Positions 9,249 to 18,600 of a stretch of 22,749 nt of DNA are shown here, piece after piece; positions within the stretch are counted from its first letter, which is position 1; each line of letters begins with the position of its first letter. The notes under the pieces are model-generated. The model had not been told where the DNA came from, made no database searches, and saw only the letters and a list, made by a program, of their open reading frames with translations. The DNA is from Zelonia costaricensis (taxonomy: Eukaryota; Euglenozoa; Kinetoplastea; Trypanosomatida; Trypanosomatidae). A program made the position numbers and the translations under genes. The stretch lies in NCBI GenBank assembly GCA_030849075.1, contig JASAOO010003109.1, forward strand, positions 1-22,749. Direction: 5' to 3'.

Positions 9249-9347
9249 GGAGTCGCGGCAGCGCACCGCTTTTCGCCCCCGTCTGTCCCCTCCTCCCTCT
9301 TCGTCTCTGTCTTCACGTGGCGTCTCCTGATGTGAGCGAGCTGAGCC

Positions 9348-9432
9348 CTGCGTGCGTGTGTGTGTGTGTGTGTGTGTGGATGCGTGTGGGTAGGTGGGGA
9401 GGGGGGAGAAAAGGAGGGGGGGGGGGGCAGAG
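9348..9432 (-). promoter_or_regulatory. Candidate trans-splice acceptor of gene B
   Basis: On the minus strand a long C/T tract (9432-9390) is followed by the (AC)11 array and the first AG at 9349-9348. The resulting leader would be about 99 nt with no ATG before 9248, which supports that start. Confidence 0.5.
9356..9378. repeat. (GT)11 microsatellite upstream of gene B
   Basis: A perfect GT run, reading (AC)n in the sense of gene B, placed between its pyrimidine tract and the candidate acceptor AG. Confidence 0.9.
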
Positions 9433-9437
9433 TGTGC

Positions 9438-9530
9438 GTGCCGCGTCGCGGACGAAGTGTGGAGCCGGCCAATTCGCCTACACNGTGCCGCGTCGCGGAC
9501 GAAGTGTGGAGCCGGCCAATTCGCCTACAC
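9438..9530. repeat. Perfect 46-bp direct repeat flanking a single N
   Basis: Positions 9438-9483 and 9485-9530 are identical over 46 bp and are separated by one undetermined base (9484). The arrangement is what results when two contigs with overlapping ends are joined by a placeholder N without merging the overlap, so the second copy is probably an artefact. Confidence 0.9.
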
Positions 9531-9744
9531 ACACAAGAAAATAGCACGGGCAACAATTGTGGCGGTGAGATGCTCACGGTGACGCGATCAGCAGATCCAC
9601 GACGACACGCAGTAAGAACGACAGAAGAGAAAGGAAGAAGGAAAAGCAGCTCAGGCAGCAACCAGAGAAGAAGAAGAAGAAAAACGGTGTCGCGTATGTT
9701 GGGAGGGGGGGGTGCAGCATAGCGTAATGCACTGTTGGTGATAT

Positions 9745-9781
9745 CGATGTCGATGTCGATGTGTGTGTGAGTGTGTGTGTG
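9745..9781. repeat. (CGATGT)3 hexamer repeat running into (GT)n
   Basis: Three perfect CGATGT units (9745-9762) pass into an interrupted GT run. No gene overlaps it. Confidence 0.8.
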
Positions 9782-10640
9782 GTGTTTGATTGCCAGTTGG
9801 AAGGGACGGGAGTGCAGCAAACATAGAGAGAGAGAGACGAAGTGCGTTGAAGCGGGACGACGTGGCGTCGCGGGTGGAACGCGGACGAGACGGTAGGGCA
9901 ATGTACATGAAAGGGAGGGGGGTAGGGCCGTGTCGACGTCCGCGTGAGAGGGCGTGGAAGAGACCACCATCCCGCTTGGCTCCGTCGCACTCCTTTTATT
10001 TGTTTGCCTTCCTCTTGGTGCGATGCGTGCACGCATTGCTCATCACCTTCCCTGTGTGTGTGTGCTCCATCTCCCCACAACTCCCCTCCCCCCCCACCCC
10101 CACCCTCAACCCCTCTTCATCGACTCAACGCACTCACGCAAGCGCCAGCATGGTGCTGCGGGTGTTGAGTCGTCGTGCCGCCTTTCCTTATTCTTCCTCT
10201 TGTTCAACTGCCCCCTGTGCAGCACCCGTCGGACGGCGGCAGCTCTACACAACACGCATTTGGAACGGCTAACGTGTTTTGTGTGTATGTGTGTGTGATG
10301 CCGGTGCATGTTCTTTCTTTCCCTTCCTTTATGTGCGTGTTTTGTTTGTTGCTTCTATTTTCGGGCACCACGCCCGCGTCCATCGCCAAATTGTCCGTGC
10401 CACAGCAGCTGCCTGTGTGCACAGGGACGTCCATCTCTCCACCCTCCGCGTCCTCTTCTACGTACGATTGCACCCACCCGCAGCTCCCTCCTCGCACTCC
10501 CCCCCCCCCTCCTCCACCGACCTCACCGCCTCCGTCACAGCACTTCTCATCACACACACACACAGACACTTCTGCACACGTTGCGTGTGCACTTAGAAGC
10601 TGTGCTTAGCCCAGACAGTGGCGTGTGTACGTGCCTGTTC

Positions 10641-10658
10641 GTGTGTGTGTGTGTGTGT
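10641..10658. repeat. (GT)9 microsatellite
   Basis: A perfect GT run opposed to CA-rich DNA at 10767-10800, about 110 bp away, with which it could pair in single-stranded form. Confidence 0.85.
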
Positions 10659-10766
10659 CGGTGTGGGTGGGGGGGGGGGTGAACGTGCAGGATCCTCTCA
10701 ATCCCAAGAAGGCAGCCAAGGTCGGCGGTGGGGAAGCAGCTGGGTGGAAAGGAGTGCACACCAACA

Positions 10767-10813
10767 TACACACACACACGTGCACACACACACGCGCACA
10801 AACACAAACACAG
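10767..10813. repeat. CA-rich imperfect microsatellite
   Basis: Interrupted CA repeats on the plus strand, opposite in orientation to the GT run at 10641-10658. Confidence 0.8.
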
Positions 10814-11117
10814 GGAGGAAGGAAAACACAAACAAGACGCGGTGATGACAACAACCGAGCGCCAACGAGCAGACACACACAAGATAGTGAGGTGCACCCA
10901 AAAACACTGCCACTCCGCCACGTGTCGGAGCGGTGAGAAAAGAAAAGAAGGGACGCAGCAGCACCGCGGGCAAACCCACGTCAACACCGAGTTGAAGAGG
11001 GGGGGGCGCACAGGACACACCGAGGTGCAGAGTGTGGCCGGGGGCAGGCAGGCAACAAGCACGGAGGGGGAGGGGGGCAGCGGAAGACAGGAGCTCATGC
11101 ACGGATGCGTGAGTGTC

Positions 11118-11155
11118 TGTGTCTACGTGTGTGTGTGTATGTGTGTGTCAGTGTG
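11118..11155. repeat. GT-rich imperfect microsatellite after gene C
   Basis: Interrupted GT repeats about 105 bp beyond the stop of gene C; in the mRNA sense it is AC-rich, unlike the GT-rich trailers of the neighbouring genes. Confidence 0.8.
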
Positions 11156-11260
11156 AGTTCGCGTGTGAGTCCCTCACACGTGCCGGCACACGCGCGCCTT
11201 GGGGCTCGCACCCACTCCGGGCGTGAGGAGGGGGGGGAGAACAAGAAGAAGAAGCAATGA

Positions 11261-14200
11261 CTACGACGTGGAGGTGTCCACGCCGCACCAGCGCCCGTCG
11301 AAGGTGTGCGCCACGGGGTCGCCACCGGCGTAGTCGTACCACTGGGCCACAGTCCGCTCCTTGCCCATGCCGTAGCGGCTCGAGTCGATCACCACGTACG
11401 GGTTCGTCGTGTTCGCGGGCACGAGCACCGTCTCCTTCCCCTTCAAGTGGGTCTGGATGAAGAACTGAATGCGCTGGCGAACCCGGTCCTGCGTGCTATA
11501 CCACACCGCCGACTCTGCCCAGATCTTGGGCGCGGCGGCGCGGCCATAGATGTGGAAGCACAGGCCCCGCTCGGGCGAGTAGATGTTGTAGCCATGCGTC
11601 CACAGCCGCACCGAATACAGGATCTCCTCACCGTCGAAGATGTAGGGCAGGTGCGGGTCGAAGGGAACGTCGCGGTACACCGTACCGGGCGCGAGCAGGA
11701 ACCCACCCGCCACCCACGGCTGCGGCAGCCGGAAGTTGCTGCTCGCGGCGATCTCGTGGGACTTGACCCGCACGTACGGGTCGTTGTACACGTTGTTCTT
11801 GGCGTAGTCCCGCGGCGAGCCGATTACGATGCCGTTCAGCCGAGGGTAGCCCTGCACCTTTAGGAAGAAGGCCTTGCACAGGTACGCGGCGGTGGTGCGG
11901 TACGGCGATAGATCAACGCCCTCGCCGCCGTAGCCCTCGGGGTAGTGCGACAGCACGGCCTTGGGGTCGTCAAACCTGGCCTGCATCGACAGCCCGAGGG
12001 TGTCCCACATGGGGCGGAAGCGGTTGTGGGAGTCGAGCACGAGCGTCATGTCCTCGCCGCGGTACAGCAGCATGGCCATGTACCGCCCGTACGTCGGGCC
12101 CTTCGCCTGCCGCGAGTCGATGCTGCGCACCCGGACCTGGTCCGCGAGGTAGCACACGCGTTCGCCAAACCCGCCCGTCGCGGCGCCGTCGACGCCGAAG
12201 AGCACCCTCGCCCGCGCGCGGGCCTCGCGTGCGGTGGTGGTGGCGGCGGTATCGGCGCCCTCCGGCGGCGCCGTGATGGCGGTGTTGCCCGGGCACAAGT
12301 ACGGGGCGTACATCTCCGGCGACAGGCACGGCGAGTCCCCGGCGCGATTCTGCTGAGCCAGCCCCACGTACACGCGGTGCGGGTTGCGAGCAACACGAAA
12401 CAGGTTCAGCAGCGTCGGCGCGCACTCCGCGTCGCGGTAGCTCGCGAGGCTGACGAAGATGGTTCGCGTGTTGACCGGGGCCGCCGCGTCGAGGCCGCGC
12501 GGCATCAGCAAGGTGTCCTCCCTCGTGTCCAGGTGCGCCACCTCGGCGGCCCGCGCGGCGTCGAGTCGCGGCAGCGTCAGGAGGGACAGCGGCGCATCGG
12601 CCGCCTTCTGTGCGGCGACGGTGGTGGTCGAGGGGTTCGTCGTGAGCGCGGCCCCGAAGCGCGCCTGCACGACGGCGGCGATGGGCGAGTACCACGCGTC
12701 CGTGTCAGCCACCCCATCCCCGCTGTACGGCTGCAGGGCTTCGTAGCGGCGCAGTGGGTAGTAGTAGCGATGGTTGAAGATCGAGGATGCATCGTACAGG
12801 TCCGCCTTCATGGCGAGCCGCGTCGCCACCACCTCGGCGCGATGCTGCTGCGGCGGCGTACCAGAGCCCGCAGCGACGTGCAGGGGGGCCGTCATTGCGG
12901 TTGGCCCTCCGCTCGCCCCCACTCGCGCCGCGCTGCTGTTCACCGTGTCGGCAGGGGGGGGCGCCGGGGTGCTGGTCGGCGTCCCCGGGTGTGCGCGGGC
13001 CTTCAAGGCGGGCAGCACCTCCCACGCCATCCACGCGTGCCGGTACTGCAGCACCGCGAGGTCGTCAAAGGGCTGCTCCGTGAGCGTCTCTGGGTGTGTC
13101 GGGGCGACGCCAACAAAGCCGCGGAGCTGCGCGCGCAGCCGGGCCGCCTCGGAGCGGCCCACAAACGACCGCTTCAGCGCTGAGTCCAGCAGCACCGCCT
13201 GGTCCGCTCCAGCAGCAGCAGCAGCAGCAGCCGGTGTTGGTGTCGTGCTGGCGGCTTGTGCCGTCACAGTGGCCGACGAGGGCTCCGGCGTCCCGCCCCC
13301 TGCCGCCTCCAATGTGGGTGGTGGGGGCGGGGGGCTGAGGAGGTTCAGAAGCGCGCTCGCAGGCCTGCCGCCCGCCGCCAGGCCCTCGGTGCGCGCCCGC
13401 TCCGCCGCGCGCTTCAGCGCCTCGGGCCGACCCTTCGCGTTCAGCAAGAAGTTTCCCACCTCGACCAGACCGAGCACCGGGTCGTGGGCGTGGATGGCGT
13501 TGATGTGGGCGCTGACCTGGTGCAGCAGGTACGCGACCCGCTCCAGCTCCGGCAGCGTCTGCGCTAGCTTCAGCAGGTCCACCCCGGTGCCCGCCGCCAC
13601 GTCCGTGGCCGCCGCCGCCTCGTTAGCGCCCGCCTGCGCCGCGCGGGCAGCCCGCACTTTCTGAATTTGAGCGAGCAGAGTCGCGTTGCGCCGCACGCGG
13701 CGTCGCAGCTCCTCGGCCCGCTGAGCCTCGCGCAGGAACTCGCGCAGGCCGCTGTCCTGGACAAGCCAGCGCATGTCGAAGGGGCCTTTCTCGGCGGTCG
13801 CCGCGCCACCACCGCCGGTATTCACCTCGATCAGCGGACCGAGGGTCTGCCGCACCGGCCGCTCCGCGTCCGGCACCACCACCACCAGTGTCACAATGAG
13901 CGCGGCGACCACGAAGAGCAGCAGCAGCAGCAGTGCTGCGATGGTCGCACACGCGCAGACGAGCATGTGCGAAAGGTTTACCGAGTCGTCGGCGTCGCCG
14001 AGCAGCCCCATCGCCCGCAGCAGGCGGTGCAGCCGGCCAGCACAGCAGATCAAGCGCTGCAAGAGGTGCACTCGTTTGTAGCCGACACCCACGCCACTGC
14101 GCGAGTGGTGATGGCTAGCTGGCCCACCAAAGCTCGACGGCGAGATCCTCGTGGGGCTGCGCTGTTCCCCCGCGTGGCCGTCTCCCACGCCGTGACGCGG

Positions 14201-14491
14201 GGCGGCCGCAAGCGCAGCCCCACCAGCCAGATCACCACTTCCCCCGAAGGCGAAGCCTGGCGGCCCGCGGTCCTCTGGAGCGAAGCCCGCGGTCGGCGGC
14301 GGGGCATGCGCGAGGCCGCCGGCGGCGTCGCGCCCCCGCTCCACCACGTTGGCCGTGCGCAGCACCGGCACGCCGGTGGTGGCCGCCGCGCTGCCCGTCA
14401 TGGCCACGGCGCGTATGCCGTTTGCGTCGCCGGTGAAGAGGGAGGGTGGCACGGCGCGCTTGCCGCGTGCGACCGTCGTGTGGAGGTCCAT
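11261..14491 (-). CDS. Polypeptide alpha-GlcNAc-transferase, GT60 family, gene C
   Basis: A 1076-residue type II membrane protein of the GT60 family, which includes Dictyostelium Skp1 GlcNAc-transferase and the Trypanosoma cruzi enzyme that starts mucin O-glycosylation by transferring GlcNAc from UDP-GlcNAc to Thr. After a Gly/Ala/Pro-rich cytosolic tail comes one strong hydrophobic helix (about 175-207), then an Ala/Arg-rich helical stem with Pro and Ala runs (about 386-428). The catalytic part begins with IFVSLASYRDAEC (678-690), then KGPTYGRYMAMLLYRGE (797-813) and the metal-binding D820-S821-H822 in LVLDSHNRF. A GG-FLLAPG block (929-936), FDGEE (952-956) and RLWTHGYNIYSP (962-973) follow. 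All of these are present, so the enzyme should be active, probably in the Golgi. The start is the first ATG after a candidate splice acceptor. Gene D upstream is a distant paralogue. The acceptor protein is not deducible. Confidence 0.85.
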   Translation of the reverse strand: MDLHTTVARGKRAVPPSLFTGDANGIRAVAMTGSAAATTGVPVLRTANVVERGRDAAGGLAHAPPPTAGFAPEDRGPPGFAFGGSGDLAGGAALAAAPRHGVGDGHAGEQRSPTRISPSSFGGPASHHHSRSGVGVGYKRVHLLQRLICCAGRLHRLLRAMGLLGDADDSVNLSHMLVCACATIAALLLLLLFVVAALIVTLVVVVPDAERPVRQTLGPLIEVNTGGGGAATAEKGPFDMRWLVQDSGLREFLREAQRAEELRRRVRRNATLLAQIQKVRAARAAQAGANEAAAATDVAAGTGVDLLKLAQTLPELERVAYLLHQVSAHINAIHAHDPVLGLVEVGNFLLNAKGRPEALKRAAERARTEGLAAGGRPASALLNLLSPPPPPPTLEAAGGGTPEPSSATVTAQAASTTPTPAAAAAAAGADQAVLLDSALKRSFVGRSEAARLRAQLRGFVGVAPTHPETLTEQPFDDLAVLQYRHAWMAWEVLPALKARAHPGTPTSTPAPPPADTVNSSAARVGASGGPTAMTAPLHVAAGSGTPPQQHRAEVVATRLAMKADLYDASSIFNHRYYYPLRRYEALQPYSGDGVADTDAWYSPIAAVVQARFGAALTTNPSTTTVAAQKAADAPLSLLTLPRLDAARAAEVAHLDTREDTLLMPRGLDAAAPVNTRTIFVSLASYRDAECAPTLLNLFRVARNPHRVYVGLAQQNRAGDSPCLSPEMYAPYLCPGNTAITAPPEGADTAATTTAREARARARVLFGVDGAATGGFGERVCYLADQVRVRSIDSRQAKGPTYGRYMAMLLYRGEDMTLVLDSHNRFRPMWDTLGLSMQARFDDPKAVLSHYPEGYGGEGVDLSPYRTTAAYLCKAFFLKVQGYPRLNGIVIGSPRDYAKNNVYNDPYVRVKSHEIAASSNFRLPQPWVAGGFLLAPGTVYRDVPFDPHLPYIFDGEEILYSVRLWTHGYNIYSPERGLCFHIYGRAAAPKIWAESAVWYSTQDRVRQRIQFFIQTHLKGKETVLVPANTTNPYVVIDSSRYGMGKERTVAQWYDYAGGDPVAHTFDGRWCGVDTSTS

Positions 14492-14526
14492 GGTCGTGAG
14501 GCTGTATATCTGTGTATGCCTGTGTA

Positions 14527-14544
14527 TGTGTGTGTGTGTGTGTG
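14527..14544. repeat. (TG)9 microsatellite in the leader of gene C
   Basis: A perfect run that reads (CA)9 in the mRNA sense, 36-53 nt before the ATG of gene C. Confidence 0.9.
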
Positions 14545-14667
14545 GAGGTCAGAGGAGTGCGTACCCTCGGCGTGCACGCGCACACCCAAGCGCAGCGGGA
14601 GGCGCAGACACGACACTCACCCACGCGTGCGACGGCGACGGCTACGGTATCGCCGATCGGGCGTGCA

Positions 14668-14698
14668 CTCAAAAACAAACCAAAAAAAGAGCCGAGAT
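14668..14698 (-). promoter_or_regulatory. Candidate trans-splice acceptor of gene C
   Basis: The minus strand shows a T-rich tract (14698-14671) followed by the first AG at 14669-14668. The predicted leader of about 176 nt has no ATG before the chosen start at 14491. A second pyrimidine-rich block at about 14860-15000 is an alternative. Confidence 0.45.
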
Positions 14699-15184
14699 GC
14701 AGGTCGGCTGGACCGTGTGTGTGTGTGTGGGAGGGAGGGGGAGTGTGTGAGAGAAGTTGGGCGTAGGGCGGTTTAGCGTGTGCCTGAGTATGTGAATAGG
14801 GGACTGCGAGCCCACTTGCCGTGATGCAGCACGCAACACGCGCCCACACACACACACACACAGAGAAGGAGAGGAGGAGACAGAGCGGCGCCGCCACACG
14901 ACCGAGAAGGTGGTCGCAACGAGGTGAGGGCAGAAGGAAAGGTGAATGAGGAGGCGGGGGCCCACGAGAGAAGGACGAGGCGGAGGAGCCGATGGGGGGG
15001 GGGGAGCCTCGAGATGACGGCGGTGGAGCTCCCACGTCGCGTGCGGAAGACATCGGCATCAGCAACGGCACGCTCCGCTGGTGTCACAATGCCTGGTCAC
15101 TCGCTGTGTTTGGGTGTGGGTAGCTGTGTGTTCAAGTTGCAGCGCTGCGAGGTGCGCACCGCGCAGGGAAGGGCTGAAGCACTT

Positions 15185-15209
15185 ACACACACACACACAC
15201 ACACACACA
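15185..15209. repeat. (AC)12 microsatellite
   Basis: A perfect run, reading GT in the sense of gene D, about 400 nt after its stop. Confidence 0.9.
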
Positions 15210-15527
15210 GATCAAGACCCCGCGATAGCCCGCTTCGAGCACCGTACGGCCGGCAACACTCGCTGCGGGATAAGGGTGAATTTCTTCCATCAAGATGCCT
15301 CTGTTTCTGTTCTGTACGCGGTTTATTTTCGTTGTTGCAGCTGCGCCTGGGCATTTTGTTTGCGGGGCGGCGGAAGGATGGAAAGGGGAGGGGGGGCGGG
15401 CGGGTGCCCTGTGGTGGCGGTGGTGCCGCACACGTCCGCCTCCGCGACACTACGGGACGGAGCGGAGAGCGGGGGGGTGAGGGGAGAAGCCCTGAAGAAA
15501 AAACAGGAAGCACATGAAGAGAACGAC

Positions 15528-15575
15528 CCACACACCCACACACACACACACATGCACACGCACACGTACATGCAC
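15528..15575. repeat. CA-rich microsatellite in the trailer of gene D
   Basis: Interrupted CA repeats with a perfect core at 15537-15552. In the mRNA sense it is GT-rich and begins about 30 nt after the stop of gene D. Confidence 0.85.
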
Positions 15576-15606
15576 ATACCTGCACAACCAACGATGCGCC
15601 CAAGTG

Positions 15607-18600
15607 CTAGGCAGCTTTCATGCGCTCCTGCAGCGCGGACAGCTGCACACCAGCAAAGCTCTCCCACGCAGATAGCGTGCGGCGCAGCGGGTGGGCGGCG
15701 GCCGTCGTGTCAGCCGCCCCCGCACCGACATCCGCGCCGAGTCCGAACGGCGCCCCCGACGCGCGGCAGGTGCGGATGAGGGTCCAGAACGCCTCCGACG
15801 TAAACGTGCGAGTCTGCTGCAGCTCCGGCGGGACGGCAGCGTCGGCAGCAGCAGCGGCGTCACCCCCCACTGCACACACCTCGCCGCTGCCTTTCTTCAT
15901 CTCCTGAGCACCCAGCGGAACGTGCGCCGGCTCCCCCGTCCCGACCGCCACCGCCTCCGTCAGCCCAAACAAGTTCCACCCACGCGTCCACAGGGCGTAC
16001 GTCACGTACGCGTCGGCAAGGTCGCCATCGAGCAGCTGCAGCGTCGGGTCCAGCCTCATCGCCTCCGGCACCCCGCTCGACGCACCCGCCAGCGTGGCCG
16101 CCGCTGAGTTCGACAAGTTGAGCGGCGCCGCAGACGGCTGCTGCTGCTGCAGTTGCTCCGCTAAGGTGCGCGGACGCGTGCGGAGACGGTGCTCGGCAGA
16201 GAAGGCGAAGAACGCCTCCGCGGGGGCAAAGAGGAAGTCCGCGGAGGCAACCGACTGCAGCACATACGGCGTGGCGCCGTCCGTTACGCCCGCAGCCGCC
16301 GCGGCCGCCTGCGCCGACACCGGGGACGGGGTGCCCTCCACCTTGCCCACGTGCGCCGCCGACAGCGCGGCTGCCTCGCCAGCGCCCTCGCTATCCGCCG
16401 TGGTCGGATCGCGCGGCTCGAGGTAGCGCATGTCGGCCAGACACCTGCTCACCCGCGACACCACCGTGCTGTGCGCGAACGGTGCGCTCGATGCGCCTGC
16501 GGCCGCGCCCGCACCCGTGCCGTCGCCGCCACCACCGCACTCGCGCAGTCCCGCTCCCGCTTTCCCTGCCGAGGCGGTCAGCACCGTCGTGGCAATCGTG
16601 GCACGCACCAGCTGATGCGCCGCCTGTCGCAGCACGTGACGGTGCTCGCTCAGCCAGCAGAGTTCGAAGGAACGCTTCAGCAGCGCCTTCGCGGCCGCGG
16701 CGTAGAAGGGGGACGTCGAGTCCGCAGACCCGCACGCAGGCGCGACCGTGCCATCGCCGCGCACGCGGGCCGCGGCGTCCGGCTGCGCGGGTGGGGCGAC
16801 GGTGGTGGAGGCGGCCTGTGCCATGTCAACGATGGGCTGCGAGGGCATCGGCGGGCGCCGTTCGGCCACAAACAGCATCTCGTACACCTCCGACGGTGAC
16901 AGGCTCTCTCCTGCGATGGGCGGGCTGTCCGCCAAGCCGGCGCGGGTGACGCGCACGCGAGACGGCGCCGAGTCCTTGACGAGCTCCACCGTCACGACTC
17001 GCACATCGCCGGGGATGCGCGGCGCCGCGACGGTGTCGCCGCCGACGCCGCGGCCCAGCACACGACGCACCACGTCGCTGCGAAAAACATCGAAGACGGT
17101 AGCCGCCTTCGCGCCGCCGGCCCCCGCGGAGGCGTCGAGGCTGCTGACGCGTGCCCATCCGGCGTGTGCGGCGGCTACGCTGGGCCACAGCCAGCCCGGT
17201 GTGACTAGCCACAGCGCCACAACAGGGTCGGCGCGCGCGGCGGCGAGCCAGGCCGAGGCATCCGCCGGTAGCTGCGCGAGGAGCTGTCTCCCCGCATCGT
17301 CCAGCGGCGGCGCAGAGGGTGGTGCGGCGCGCTGGCCCGGGCTGGCGGTCGGTCGTGTGGCTACCGCGACACCGTGAGAAAGGGTGAGGTACGGCGCCGC
17401 GTCCCACGTCGTGATCAGCGCCGTGGCCATCGCCCGCCACACCACCCCCGGTGTCGGCCGACTCGTCAGCACGGCGCGCTGCCGCTGCGGGGTGCGCAGG
17501 TAGAGCAGCCGCACGGTCAGGTCCCAGTTCGGGAGCAGCTGCGCCCCAGCGTTCAGCAGCAGCACGTAGGACTCGCCGCGGTAGAGCTGCAAGGCAGCAT
17601 AGCGTCCCACGTGTGGAAAGGCGTACGACTCCTCGAGTCGACGCTGCTGCTGCTGCTGCTGTGGCTGAGGCGCGGCCGGGTTCGCGGCGGTCGCACGTGC
17701 CAGCTTCGTCAGGGGAACGAGGACGCGGCGACGGCGCAGGTTGTCCTTCCAGCGGTAGCCATAGTTGGCGTCCTCCCAGCCACTGCGGAAGTCCGGCGGC
17801 TCGCACGTGACGGTGCTGTACCGCCGCTGCCGCGTCGCCGCGAGGGGCGCGCGTTCCACGGCGCGCAGCGGGAGGAGCACCGCTTTGGGGTCGCGCACGT
17901 GCACGTCGGCCGGCGACGCGATGCCGGCAACCGTCACGATGTCGATCGTGCCCACCGTCACGGCAAAGCCGCGGTGGGCATTGCGGAAGATCGACTCCAC
18001 CGTCATGGCGCACCGAGCCGCGGTGAAAGCGACCTCGCCGAAGCCGTCGTCGCCCGGGACGTCGTCCAGGTCCTGCACCTTTCCATTTTTTGCCGACGCC
18101 GCCGCCGCAGCCGCACCGCCGCGCGACACGTTCAACGCGCGGCGGTGAATGGCATCGACCATGTCGGCGGTGATGTCCGACAGTGCGAAGGGCACGGCGG
18201 CGAAGATGCTGCCCTCCTGCCCGTACCCACGCCGCGCGGCGTGCGAGGGATTAAAGAAGGTCGGCGAGCGCTGGATGTACGTTGCGTAGCCGTCATCGTT
18301 CATCGCCTTCTCCGTGCCAGCGGCCATGTGGTGCAGGCTGTGGCGGCCCTCCGTGTTGTAGTAGCCCGCGATCACGCGCAGCGGCGTCAGCTCCACCTCG
18401 GCGCTGGTGGGCACGAGGTGCCGCTCCACGTACGTCTCCTGCTCCGTGGCGATCACCTCGGGCGCATCGAGCACCCACCGCGCTGCCAAGTACGCGGACG
18501 ACGCAGCCTGCTGTCGCTCGTAAATCTCACGCAGCACCTCGAGCTCCTGCATCCGCAGCGCCTCCGCACCGGGCGGAACGGCGAGACCGAGCTTGTGAAA

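Larger units (their letters stand above)
9249..11260. other. Long spacer between genes C and B
   Basis: Two kilobases without a supported gene. The longest minus-strand open frame here crosses the N at 9484 and encodes low-complexity Leu/Ser/Pro and His/Thr repeats, as expected for microsatellite-rich untranslated DNA. The stretch contains the 46-bp duplication around the N, CGATGT repeats at 9745-9762, a pyrimidine-rich plus strand (about 10060-10550), opposed GT and CA runs near 10641-10658 and 10767-10800, and GT-rich DNA at 11118-11155. It should hold the 3' UTR of C and the splice signals of B. Confidence 0.65.
14492..15606. other. Spacer between genes D and C
   Basis: About 1.1 kb with no supported gene; the open frames are short and repeat-derived. 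It contains the leader signals of C, a purine-rich plus strand from about 14860 to 15005 ending in an 11-G run, a CA array at 15185-15209, and CA-rich DNA at 15528-15575 just beyond the stop of D. Confidence 0.7.

Noticed and set aside
9245..10036. A 263-codon minus-strand open frame upstream of gene B
   Set aside because: Low-complexity Leu/Ser/Pro and His/Thr repeats, interrupted by the N and by the duplicated 46 bp; it looks like untranslated DNA.
16826..18013. A 395-codon minus-strand open frame overlapping gene D in another frame
   Set aside because: Arg/Ala-rich frame shadow; it lacks any motif and would require overlapping coding that nothing else supports.
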